Assembly: GCA_035534995.1 (NCBI GenBank)
Contig: DATLQX010000095.1
Location: 1-8,174 of the forward strand
DNA: 8,174 bases
Direction of reading: 5' to 3'
DNA from: JANWHV01 sp035534995
GTDB taxonomy: Bacteria > Chloroflexota > UBA5177 > JANWHV01
Both the position numbers and the translations under genes were made by a program. Below the pieces are notes generated by a model that was given only the letters and a program-made list of their open reading frames with translations, made no database searches and was not told where the DNA came from. The number at the start of each line of letters is the position of its first letter. Positions within the stretch are counted from its first letter, which is position 1. Below, one piece after another: positions 1 through 7,083 of this stretch.

Positions 1-3
1 CCA

Positions 4-2472
4 CTATCCGATGTGGTACGTCCACACCCCATCATCGGTGGCGGCGTAGAGGACGCGCACTGGGCCGGGGCGCATCACCAGATTGTGGATCGCCGTGGGG
101 GCGCCGCTGCCCAGCGGGCGCCAGGTGGTGCCGCCATCGACGCTGGCATAGGGGCCGGCGTCCTCCGTGCCCGCGTACACCCACCCCAGGGTGCGGTGAT
201 CGGGGAGCAGGGCGCCGACCACCGCTCCGCTGCTGATCCCAGAGGCGGTAGCCCAGATGCCGCCCGCCGTGGGGGCAATCCAGACACCCGAGGTTCCGGC
301 CGCCGCGAGGAAGCGCGGATTGGCGCCGTCCGTGGCGGCCAGGGCCAGCACGCCGGTCTTGACGGTGGGCGCGTTGGGCAGAGGCTGCCAGATCCGCCCA
401 CCGTCTCCGCCGCCGTAGATCAGCCAGGGGCCATTTTCCACCCCGGCCAGAAATTGCCGCGCGGCAGGCGACCAGTAGACGGTGGCGATATGATCGTTCA
501 AGGTGCGGGTCCAGTGCTTGCTGTCGTCGGTACTACGGAAAATGCCGTCATCGCCCGCCGCCAACAGCACCTTCCCTTGCATGGCCAGGGACCGCAGGGG
601 GTGCTTGCCAAAGGGCCTCCCCATCAATCGCCAATGCTTGCCGCTATCGGAGGTCCGGTAGATCTGGCCATTGGCGCCCGTGGCCAACAAGGTGCCGCCA
701 TGATCAATGGCCATCAGATCGAGAATGGAGAGCTTGGCCAGGGTGCTGCCCCTTTGGTGCCAGGTCTGCTGATCGTCGGTGCTGAGCCAGACCCCCTTGT
801 CGGTGGCCGCCCAGAGCGTATGGCGGTCGTGGGACGCGAACAGCACCCGGTTGACCACCAGGCCGCGGAGGCCGGCGGGGCTCCAGGAGCCGCTGGGCAT
901 GGCGGTCAGCCGGCCGGCGCCGGTTGGAAGGGGAAGGGCCGAGGCCGGAGCATTGGCCCACAAAGCGGCGGTGGTCAGTAGGATCACCGCTCCCAGGGCC
1001 AACCCCACCCGGAGGCTGGTTCCCATCCGGTCGAGGATGCCCAGGCTCTCCAGGCGATGGCGCCCGTTCCAGGTTCGTTCCGCCCGGTCACGTTGCACCA
1101 CCAGGAGATACCCGGTCAGGACCAGCAGCGCGAACACCAGCACGATCTTGAGATCCAGCCGATGTCCATAGGAGCCGCCCAGCAGGCGGGCCGTACTGCC
1201 GATCTGCGTCTGGGCGGCGAAAATGCCCGTGATGATCAGCACCAGTATCCCGCCACCGGCGAAGGCGGCGTAGCGGCGAAGCAGACCGAGGGTAAGGGGG
1301 GCGCGCTTGTCCAGATCGGTGTTCTCCAGCACGGGGAGCGCCGCCAGGACAAAGTAGGCCATGCCGCCAATCCAGGCCACCGAGGCCAGCGTATGCAGCC
1401 AATCCAGAAGCACGGCGGAGAGGGTGAGATCGGGAACGCCACTCGCGTGTCCGCTGGCCGAGAGGGCCAACAAAAAGATCGCCGTGATCATCACCTGACC
1501 CCAGCGGTTCAGCCGGGGAACGGGGAGCACCGGGATAGCCGGAATAGCACCCGCGAGGCGGGCGGGCGGAGAGGGGGCGGGCGCCTTGGCGTCCGCCGGC
1601 GTGGCGGCCCGGGAGGTGGGCGTGGCCCCTTTGGCGACGGGGGGACGAGGAGGCGGGGGCGCCTCGGCGCGCTGGCTGAGGAGGGCCCAGATCGGGAGCA
1701 CCAGCAGGACCAGGCGATAGAAACCCAGGTGACCCTTTGCGAGGGCGAAGACTGAACCAAAGAGCCCCACCCGACCGGTGGAGGAGATCTGGGCCGCCTC
1801 AAGAATCCACTCAAAGATCAGCAGACCGAGAATCACGTCCAGAAGGAGGGTTCGCACCCCCCGGACCTGGGGCGCGAAGGTGGTCACCCATGCCTCGGCC
1901 CCGCGCGAGGCAAAGACCCCGACCGGCATCTCCAGCAGCGCGATCCCCGCCCAGGACAGAACCGCCAGCAGCAGCAACCAATGGACTATCGCGGCCAGGA
2001 ATCCGCTCACCGCCAGGGTGTGGCTGCCATGCGCGCTCAGGACTTGCGTGAGGTCGCCGGCCGCCGTGGTGTAGTCCACGGCAAAACTGAAGGCGCCGGC
2101 CATGGCCCGGCCATCCTCGGCCGAAATTGAGTTCCAATAGACTCGGTAGGTACCGCCCCCCTGAGTGGCCAGCGGGATGCTCAAGGCCCGGCCGTCGCCC
2201 GTGACGGCGGGGGTGCCGGTGACGGCGGACGCGCCACTGGGGCCGGTAACGGTCAGGTTAGAGGCACTCGCCAGATTCTCGCTAAAGCGCAGGGCGAGGG
2301 TGGCGGGCAGCGTGGGGATTAAGCTGCCGGGCGAGATGCTGGAATCCACCAGCACCGCGTGCGCCAGGGCCGAACGGGGAGCGCAGACGAACCCAAGCAA
2401 GGCGGCCGCCAGGAAGGCGGCCAGCCAGCGGACGGCGCGGGCCGGCCGGAGGCCGCGGTTACGAGCCGCCAC
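4..2472 (-). CDS. CopC-CopD copper-resistance fusion protein with C-terminal Asp-box beta-propeller
   Basis: This 822-aa membrane protein probably acts in copper binding or transport across the cell envelope. Residues 1-37 form a signal peptide (Arg-rich start, hydrophobic core, ALA cleavage), leaving His38 as the mature N-terminus. Residues 38-135 are a CopC beta-sandwich (HAVLVDSSISPGS, LRFSE, AGAFSF). About eight hydrophobic segments lie between 155 and 507, interrupted by a Pro/Ala-rich linker at 270-305. The DWLHTLASVAWIGG stretch near 357-370 is typical of CopD. Residues 525-822 form a propeller with Asp-box motifs near 564-571, 607-614, 647-654, 777-784 and a degenerate one near 688-695. 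An even number of membrane spans would place both soluble ends outside the cytoplasm. The start is GTG, 14 nt inside the upstream peptidase gene, without a clear Shine-Dalgarno, which suggests translational coupling. CopC-CopD fusions are known (YcnJ type). The propeller tail is unusual to me, and its role is unknown. In the CopC domain a usual copper-ligand His is Arg122. Confidence 0.88.
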   Translation of the reverse strand: MAARNRGLRPARAVRWLAAFLAAALLGFVCAPRSALAHAVLVDSSISPGSLIPTLPATLALRFSENLASASNLTVTGPSGASAVTGTPAVTGDGRALSIPLATQGGGTYRVYWNSISAEDGRAMAGAFSFAVDYTTAAGDLTQVLSAHGSHTLAVSGFLAAIVHWLLLLAVLSWAGIALLEMPVGVFASRGAEAWVTTFAPQVRGVRTLLLDVILGLLIFEWILEAAQISSTGRVGLFGSVFALAKGHLGFYRLVLLVLPIWALLSQRAEAPPPPRPPVAKGATPTSRAATPADAKAPAPSPPARLAGAIPAIPVLPVPRLNRWGQVMITAIFLLALSASGHASGVPDLTLSAVLLDWLHTLASVAWIGGMAYFVLAALPVLENTDLDKRAPLTLGLLRRYAAFAGGGILVLIITGIFAAQTQIGSTARLLGGSYGHRLDLKIVLVFALLVLTGYLLVVQRDRAERTWNGRHRLESLGILDRMGTSLRVGLALGAVILLTTAALWANAPASALPLPTGAGRLTAMPSGSWSPAGLRGLVVNRVLFASHDRHTLWAATDKGVWLSTDDQQTWHQRGSTLAKLSILDLMAIDHGGTLLATGANGQIYRTSDSGKHWRLMGRPFGKHPLRSLAMQGKVLLAAGDDGIFRSTDDSKHWTRTLNDHIATVYWSPAARQFLAGVENGPWLIYGGGDGGRIWQPLPNAPTVKTGVLALAATDGANPRFLAAAGTSGVWIAPTAGGIWATASGISSGAVVGALLPDHRTLGWVYAGTEDAGPYASVDGGTTWRPLGSGAPTAIHNLVMRPGPVRVLYAATDDGVWTYHIG

Positions 2473-4360
2473 TGAGCGTGTAGGTGTTGGGAACGGTCGT
2501 CAACGGCGCCGCCGGTGAAATCACCGCCACCACCCGAGTGACGCCGGAAGGAATGGCGAGCGTGCCGGCGCCGGCCGCGTCCACCGGCATGGGCACTACC
2601 TGGATCCCGCTGGGCCGATAGAGGATCGCCTGTACCAACCAGTGCTCGGCCAGCGTATTGCCGCCCCGAATCCAACCGGCGCTCCGCCAGCCGGTCGCGG
2701 TGCTGTCGCCGTCGAAACCGATTTGAGGCACTTGCACGCGCGCGATGGCGATCCCCTGCTTATTCACTTCATCATCGGTCACTTGCTCGAAGCGAACCAA
2801 AATCCGCTGTCCCACGTAGGGGGAAAGGTCAAGTGACTCTTGTACCCAACAATGCTGAGCGGCCGTACGGGCGGAGCAACTGTTCCCCGTATAGCCATTG
2901 CCGATGTTGGCCCCGTTGGGGTTGGTGCTGGTGGTATGGGCGGTACGTTGAGCGTACCAGGTAGCCCCGCCATCGGTGGAGACTTCCACGTAGCCGTAGT
3001 CATAATCACGCTCCAGATCGTACCAGAGCGAATAATTAAGCGCGGCATGTGAGAGGCCGCGGAGATCGAGAGGCGGCAGGGTCAGAGTGGTATCGACGCT
3101 ATCCCCCCGATTACTCCACCAGAAGCCCTGGGGTGGCACGACCGTCCCCAGCAAGGGGACGGTAGGCTGGCCGGCAAAGGTTAGGGTGAATGCCTTGCCC
3201 CCGGGATTGGCGACAGCGACATAGTTGCCGGCGTACTGATGCATGGTGGGGTGAAGACTGAACGGCAGGGCAACCGAAGCGGTGGTGCTGGAATGGATGG
3301 TCGAATGGACATACCCATACAGGCCCCCATCGAGCTGGTGATCGTTCAGAAAGTTCGCGATCAGCCAGTTGGCGAACACCTGGTTGGCGCTCATGCCGGT
3401 TCCCAACTTCGCCAGCACATCGTCGAAAAGGGCCATGTTGGAAAGGCCGGAATCGGTCAGGATGGCCCGGGTGACCCGAGTGCCGCCGTAGTGCTCGTAG
3501 AGATAGAGGAGCCAGAGATAGCCGCCGCCGTAGTAGGGGCCGAAATTGGCGTAGTCGAAAGAGTCGAGCTGGGTATCGGGCGAGCCGGCCTTGTCCTCAT
3601 CCAGCCCATCGGCGGAGTAGCCATTGAGCACCTGGGCCAGCACCGAGCTGCCCTCGTTGATCCATGCCTCGTCGGCGGGGTGCATGTGGAAGTGGATCAT
3701 ATGCTGAAATTCGTGCGCCATCACGGAATCGTAGCCCGTCGTCCCCGGCGCCTCGGCCCCGAGATTGATATAGATGATTTTCCGCTGGTTACTATAGGGA
3801 TTGACCACTCGAGGATAGAGATCCTCGGCGGAAAAATAGCCGCCCACGCCCGGCACGTTGCCGTTGAACACCGTGATGTGCGGGTCGTTATCCACTCCTG
3901 GGGTCCATTCCGTGCCGAAGGCGGCATGGTCCGTGGGATAGGAATGGTTTTCAAAAGTAGTGGCCGAGCGGATGAGCGCCGCCTTGTCGATATGGACGCC
4001 GTTTTGCACGTAGTAGTAGACATGAGCGGTCTCATAGACAATAGTCGCCCGCTCCGTCATATAGCCGTTGTTGCCGTCGTTCGCGATAGAGAAAGTATCG
4101 CCATGCCCAACCGGATAGCTGGTAGGCTGGGGATTCACATAGGGATCGATAGGGGTGAGGGTATGAAGCTTGAGCCGTTCCGTGATCGTATACAGATTAC
4201 GGGGCGGCCGGGGGGTGGTGGCCAGCAAGCTGTCCAGCGCCGAGGGGGACGGTAAAGCCACGACCTGAGGGGAGGCGCCCCGCCCGCGCGCGGCGGGGAA
4301 CACGCCGAGAACGGCCACGGCGGCCGCCAGAATGAAGCGGGATTGGTGAAAACGGGCCAT
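2459..4360 (-). CDS. Secreted zinc metallopeptidase, M30/gluzincin-like, with immune-inhibitor-A-like C-terminal domain
   Basis: This 633-aa protein is probably an extracellular protease. Residues 1-29 look like a signal peptide (Arg/His start, then ILAAAVAVLGVF, then a small-residue region). The zinc motif HEFQH lies at 216-220, with His216 and His220 as ligands and Glu217 as the catalytic base. Glu236 in the following WINEG is the likely third ligand, the arrangement of gluzincins such as hyicolysin (M30). Residues about 440-547 resemble the MAM-like domain of immune inhibitor A (YGYVEVSTDGGATW, then SLDLSPYVGQRILVRF). Two cysteines, C495 and C504, are the only ones and could pair. Residues 553-583 (GWxxxGWIRxxNxLxxxWLVQ) resemble a tail I associate with Chloroflexota proteases. 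The ATG at 4358-4360 has AGAGGA 12 nt upstream. It is the first gene of the minus-strand unit. The exact MEROPS family is uncertain; the zinc-peptidase call is firm. The substrate is unknown. Confidence 0.87.
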   Translation of the reverse strand: MARFHQSRFILAAAVAVLGVFPAARGRGASPQVVALPSPSALDSLLATTPRPPRNLYTITERLKLHTLTPIDPYVNPQPTSYPVGHGDTFSIANDGNNGYMTERATIVYETAHVYYYVQNGVHIDKAALIRSATTFENHSYPTDHAAFGTEWTPGVDNDPHITVFNGNVPGVGGYFSAEDLYPRVVNPYSNQRKIIYINLGAEAPGTTGYDSVMAHEFQHMIHFHMHPADEAWINEGSSVLAQVLNGYSADGLDEDKAGSPDTQLDSFDYANFGPYYGGGYLWLLYLYEHYGGTRVTRAILTDSGLSNMALFDDVLAKLGTGMSANQVFANWLIANFLNDHQLDGGLYGYVHSTIHSSTTASVALPFSLHPTMHQYAGNYVAVANPGGKAFTLTFAGQPTVPLLGTVVPPQGFWWSNRGDSVDTTLTLPPLDLRGLSHAALNYSLWYDLERDYDYGYVEVSTDGGATWYAQRTAHTTSTNPNGANIGNGYTGNSCSARTAAQHCWVQESLDLSPYVGQRILVRFEQVTDDEVNKQGIAIARVQVPQIGFDGDSTATGWRSAGWIRGGNTLAEHWLVQAILYRPSGIQVVPMPVDAAGAGTLAIPSGVTRVVAVISPAAPLTTVPNTYTLSGGS

Positions 4361-4372
4361 GGAGTAGACGGT

Positions 4373-4378
4373 TCCTCT
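4373..4378 (-). promoter_or_regulatory. Ribosome binding site of the metallopeptidase
   Basis: On the minus strand this reads AGAGGA, 12 nt before the ATG at 4358-4360. The spacing is somewhat long, but no better start lies nearby and the signal peptide begins directly at this ATG. Confidence 0.5.
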
Positions 4379-4394
4379 TGCTACTCAGCGGTTG

Positions 4395-4409
4395 GGGCGC
4401 GCCGCGCCC
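4395..4409. other. GC hairpin in the metallopeptidase leader
   Basis: GGGCGC and GCGCCC flank a three-base loop and form a perfect 6-bp stem about 35 nt upstream of the metallopeptidase ATG. No T-run follows on either strand, so it is not a standard intrinsic terminator. It could be a leader structure or chance in GC-rich DNA. Confidence 0.3.
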
Positions 4410-4421
4410 ACGTCTTGGCCC

Positions 4422-4430
4422 AGTGTATCA
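4422..4430 (-). promoter_or_regulatory. Candidate extended -10 element for the minus-strand operon
   Basis: The minus strand reads TGATACACT, which fits TGn plus a 4/6 match to TATAAT, about 60 nt upstream of the metallopeptidase ATG. No recognisable -35 hexamer is seen at the usual distance. This is a weak candidate based on consensus only. Confidence 0.22.
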
Positions 4431-4467
4431 GAATGCGGGAGTATGGGCGGCTTACCCGTTAGGACCG

Positions 4468-4473
4468 TAGAAT
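4468..4473 (+). promoter_or_regulatory. Candidate -10 hexamer for the manB-deoB operon
   Basis: TAGAAT matches TATAAT at five of six positions and lies 60 nt upstream of the manB ATG, in the divergent intergenic region. There is no convincing -35 box 15-19 nt upstream, so the call is tentative. Confidence 0.22.
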
Positions 4474-4482
4474 GGAAGACAG

Positions 4483-4502
4483 CGGCGGGCTCGCTCCCGC
4501 TG
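4483..4502 (+). other. Leader hairpin upstream of manB
   Basis: GCGGG at 4485-4489 pairs with CCCGC at 4496-4500 around a six-base loop, and one wobble and one further pair extend the stem. It would fall in the 5' leader of the manB transcript, about 30 nt before the start codon. It matches no riboswitch or T-box I recognise. Confidence 0.28.
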
Positions 4503-4519
4503 GAACGCAAGCTTGAATC

Positions 4520-4525
4520 GAGGGA
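4520..4525 (+). promoter_or_regulatory. Ribosome binding site deciding the manB start
   Basis: GAGGGA ends 8 nt before the ATG at 4534-4536. This spacing supports the ATG over an in-frame TTG at 4513, which lies upstream of this site and would add seven residues absent from the family's usual N-terminus. Confidence 0.65.
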
Positions 4526-4533
4526 TACGGCCA

Positions 4534-5871
4534 ATGATCGACCCCAGTATCTTTGGCGCCTACGACATACGCGGCATCTACCCGGATACCCTGAACGAGG
4601 AGGCGGCGCACGCGATCGGCGGGGCCATTATCATACACCTCGGTGTCTCCCAGATTGCCGTGGGGCGCGACATGCGGGTCTCTGGGCCGGCGTTGGCCGC
4701 CCTCCTGATCGCGGGGATGACCGAGCAGGGCGCCGATGTCGTCGATCTGGGCCTGACCAGTACCGACGAACTCTACTTCGCGGTGGGCAAGTTCGGCTAC
4801 CCTGCCGGCGTAATGGTCTCCGCCTCGCACAACCCGGCCAAGTACAACGGCTTCAAACTCTGCCGCGAGCAGGCACAACCAATCAGTTCCGAAACCGGCC
4901 TGAAGGCGATCCGTGATATCGCGGTGGATGGGAAGCTGCCCCCCAAGGAGCACCAGGGGACGGTGCATACCCGAGACGTGCTGAACGACTTCGTCAAGCA
5001 CGCCCTCGGGTTCATCGATCCCAGCGCCGTCCGTCCGCTCCGCCTCTGCATCGACGCGGGGAACGGGATGGCCGGCCTGATCATTCCCGAGGTGATGCAC
5101 TATCTCCCCTGTACCTATCGCCCTCTGTTCTTCGACCTGGATGGCCGCTTCCCCAATCATCCGGCCAGCCCAATCGAACCCGAGAACATGGTGGATGTGC
5201 AACGGGCGGTGCGCGAGGACGGCGCCGATCTGGGGGTAGCCTTCGATGGGGACGCCGACCGCATGTTCATCACCGACGAGCATGGCGCGTTAGTGGGCGG
5301 CGATATGGTGACCGCCCTGGTGGCCAAGAGCCTGCTGACCCGGTACCCCGATTCCACCATCCTCTACAACCTGATCTGCTCGCGGAGCGTGCCCGAACTG
5401 ATCGAGAAGATGGGCGGGACTGCTGTCCGTACCCGCGTGGGCCATTCCTTTATCAAGGCCCAGATGCGGGAGCGGAACGCGATCTTCGGCGGCGAGCACT
5501 CGGGCCACTTCTATTTCCGCGACAATTTCTACGCCGACTCCGGACTGATCGCCTTGCTGGTGGTCCTGGAACTGATCTCCCGCGAAGGGAAGCCGGTCAG
5601 CGAGTTGATCCGGGTGCTGGATAGCCGTTTCCGCAGCGGTGAGGTGAACAGCAAGGTGCGCGACATCCCGAGCCGCATTCAGGCGGTACGCGAACGCTAC
5701 GCCGATGGACGGCAGGACGACCTGGACGGGTTGACCGTGCAGTACGACGACTGGTGGTTCAATCTCCGTCCCTCCAATACCGAGCCGCTGCTGCGCCTGA
5801 ACGTGGAAGCTGATTCGCGCGAGTTGCTGGAACGGAAGCGCGACGAAGTGTTGGCGGTGATCCGAGCATGA
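4534..5871 (+). CDS. manB: Phosphomannomutase/phosphoglucomutase (alpha-D-phosphohexomutase family)
   Basis: This 445-aa cytoplasmic enzyme interconverts mannose or glucose 6-phosphate and 1-phosphate, feeding GDP-mannose and UDP-glucose synthesis for polysaccharides. All four family motifs are intact. The N-terminal FGAYDIRGIYP is at 7-17. The phosphoserine loop VSASHN is at 95-100, with Ser98 the phosphorylated residue. The metal-binding loop DGDADR is at 238-243. The sugar-binding GEHSGH is at 320-325 and the C-terminal phosphate-binding RPSNTEP is at 412-418. GEHSGH points to the PMM/PGM (ManB/AlgC) branch rather than GlmM. The length is normal for that branch. The ATG at 4534 is chosen because GAGGGA precedes it by 8 nt. 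The last bases overlap the start of deoB (ATGA). True preference for mannose or glucose phosphate cannot be read from the sequence. Confidence 0.95.
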   Translation: MIDPSIFGAYDIRGIYPDTLNEEAAHAIGGAIIIHLGVSQIAVGRDMRVSGPALAALLIAGMTEQGADVVDLGLTSTDELYFAVGKFGYPAGVMVSASHNPAKYNGFKLCREQAQPISSETGLKAIRDIAVDGKLPPKEHQGTVHTRDVLNDFVKHALGFIDPSAVRPLRLCIDAGNGMAGLIIPEVMHYLPCTYRPLFFDLDGRFPNHPASPIEPENMVDVQRAVREDGADLGVAFDGDADRMFITDEHGALVGGDMVTALVAKSLLTRYPDSTILYNLICSRSVPELIEKMGGTAVRTRVGHSFIKAQMRERNAIFGGEHSGHFYFRDNFYADSGLIALLVVLELISREGKPVSELIRVLDSRFRSGEVNSKVRDIPSRIQAVRERYADGRQDDLDGLTVQYDDWWFNLRPSNTEPLLRLNVEADSRELLERKRDEVLAVIRA

Positions 5872-7055
5872 GCGCCGCGAGTGCCCGCCGAGTGACGATC
5901 ATCGTGCTGGACGGAGTGGGCTGCGGGGCCGCGCCCGACGCCGATGCCTATGGGGATGTAGGGGCCAACTCGCTGGGCAACACGGCGGCGGCGATTGGCG
6001 GCATGACCCTCCCGAACCTGGGGCGGCTCGGTCTGGGCCGGCTTACCACCATCGAGGGTGTCCCGCCCGAGCCGGCCCCTACGGGACTCTATGGCCGCCT
6101 ACAGGAAGCTTCCAACGGCAAGGACACGGTCACGGGGCACTGGGAGATGATGGGAATTATCAGCGAGCGGGCCCAGCCGACTTTCCCCCACGGCTTCCCT
6201 CCGGTGGTGCTGGCCGATTTCGAGCGGATCTCGGGGCGTGGGGTGTTGGGGAACAAACCTGCCTCCGGCACCGAGATTATTGCCGAATTGGGCGACGAGC
6301 ACGTGCGAACCGGCAAGCCGATCGTCTATACCTCCGCCGATAGCGTCTTGCAAGTAGCGGCGCACGAAGAGGTAATCCCCCTCCCCGAGTTGTATCGGAT
6401 CTGCGAGGAGACGCGGGCCGCGCTCACCGGCGACTACGCGGTGGGCCGGGTGATTGCCCGTCCCTTCGTAGGTCCACGCGGCGCCTATACGCGCGACAAC
6501 GAGGGGCGGCGCGACTGGGCTCTCCAGCCGCCAGGCCCCACCGCCCTGGATACGATCACCGCCGTCGGGTTGCCGGTTCGCGGAGTAGGGAAAATCATCG
6601 ACATCTTCGCCGGCCGCGGGATCACCAGCAATCTGCACGCCCTGAACAACGAAGGAGCAATCACCGAAACCCTGCACCTGCTCCGTCAAGCCGAGCGTGG
6701 GCTGATCTTCGCCAATCTGATCGAGTTCGATATGGTCTACGGGCACCGGAAAGATCCGCGCGGCTACGCGAACTCCCTGGCCGCCTTCGATGCCGCGTTG
6801 CCGGCGATTCTCGGGTTGCTGGGGCCGGAGGACGCACTCTTCATTACCGGCGACCACGGGGTAGACCCCTCGCCGGTGATCGCCCACACCGACCACACCC
6901 GCGAATACGTGCCGCTGCTGGCCCAGGGATACCGCCTCCCCGCCGGCACGAACATCGGCACCCGGAGCAGTTTCGCCGATCTGGGTGCCACGGTCCTGGA
7001 TCTCTTCGGCTTACCGCCGCTCCCCGTCGGTCTCAGCTTTGCCGCGGGCGCCTGA
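5868..7055 (+). CDS. deoB: Phosphopentomutase DeoB
   Basis: This 395-aa cytoplasmic enzyme of the alkaline-phosphatase superfamily interconverts ribose or deoxyribose 1-phosphate and 5-phosphate, linking nucleoside salvage to the pentose phosphate pathway. Its two-manganese site is complete by comparison with the Bacillus cereus enzyme: Asp15 (VLDGVG), Thr87 in GKDTVTGHWE as the phosphorylated residue, Asp288 and His293 (EFDMVYGH), Asp329 and His330 (ITGDHG), and His343 (TDHTREY). The length is typical. The ATG overlaps the TGA of manB by 4 bp and no good Shine-Dalgarno precedes it, so it is probably translated by coupling to manB. Between the GDHG motif and TDHTRE there seem to be about two extra residues, and GVDPS stands where GNDPT is usual. 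No nucleoside phosphorylase or deoxyribose-phosphate aldolase gene is in the window, so this is not a classical deo operon here. Confidence 0.96.
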   Translation: MSAASARRVTIIVLDGVGCGAAPDADAYGDVGANSLGNTAAAIGGMTLPNLGRLGLGRLTTIEGVPPEPAPTGLYGRLQEASNGKDTVTGHWEMMGIISERAQPTFPHGFPPVVLADFERISGRGVLGNKPASGTEIIAELGDEHVRTGKPIVYTSADSVLQVAAHEEVIPLPELYRICEETRAALTGDYAVGRVIARPFVGPRGAYTRDNEGRRDWALQPPGPTALDTITAVGLPVRGVGKIIDIFAGRGITSNLHALNNEGAITETLHLLRQAERGLIFANLIEFDMVYGHRKDPRGYANSLAAFDAALPAILGLLGPEDALFITGDHGVDPSPVIAHTDHTREYVPLLAQGYRLPAGTNIGTRSSFADLGATVLDLFGLPPLPVGLSFAAGA

Positions 7056-7083
7056 CCGGTGGCGCCCAAGGACGAGAGAGACC

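Noticed and set aside
13..981. Long plus-strand frame of 322 codons opposite the propeller
   Set aside because: Gly/Pro/Arg-rich shadow of the GC-rich minus-strand gene, with no recognisable domain.
3239..4255. Long plus-strand frame of 338 codons opposite the metallopeptidase
   Set aside because: It lies antisense to a clear HEFQH peptidase and has no domain or ribosome site of its own.
4513..4533. TTG as manB start adding seven residues
   Set aside because: It lies upstream of the GAGGGA ribosome site, and the ATG at 4534 has the right spacing and the family N-terminus.
4459..5283. Minus-strand frame opposite manB
   Set aside because: Shadow of a gene whose four catalytic motifs are intact on the plus strand.
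6985..7083. Upstream extension of the Rpn-like frame into deoB
   Set aside because: The added residues are Arg/Pro/Ser-rich out-of-frame deoB sequence, and a better start lies at 7084.
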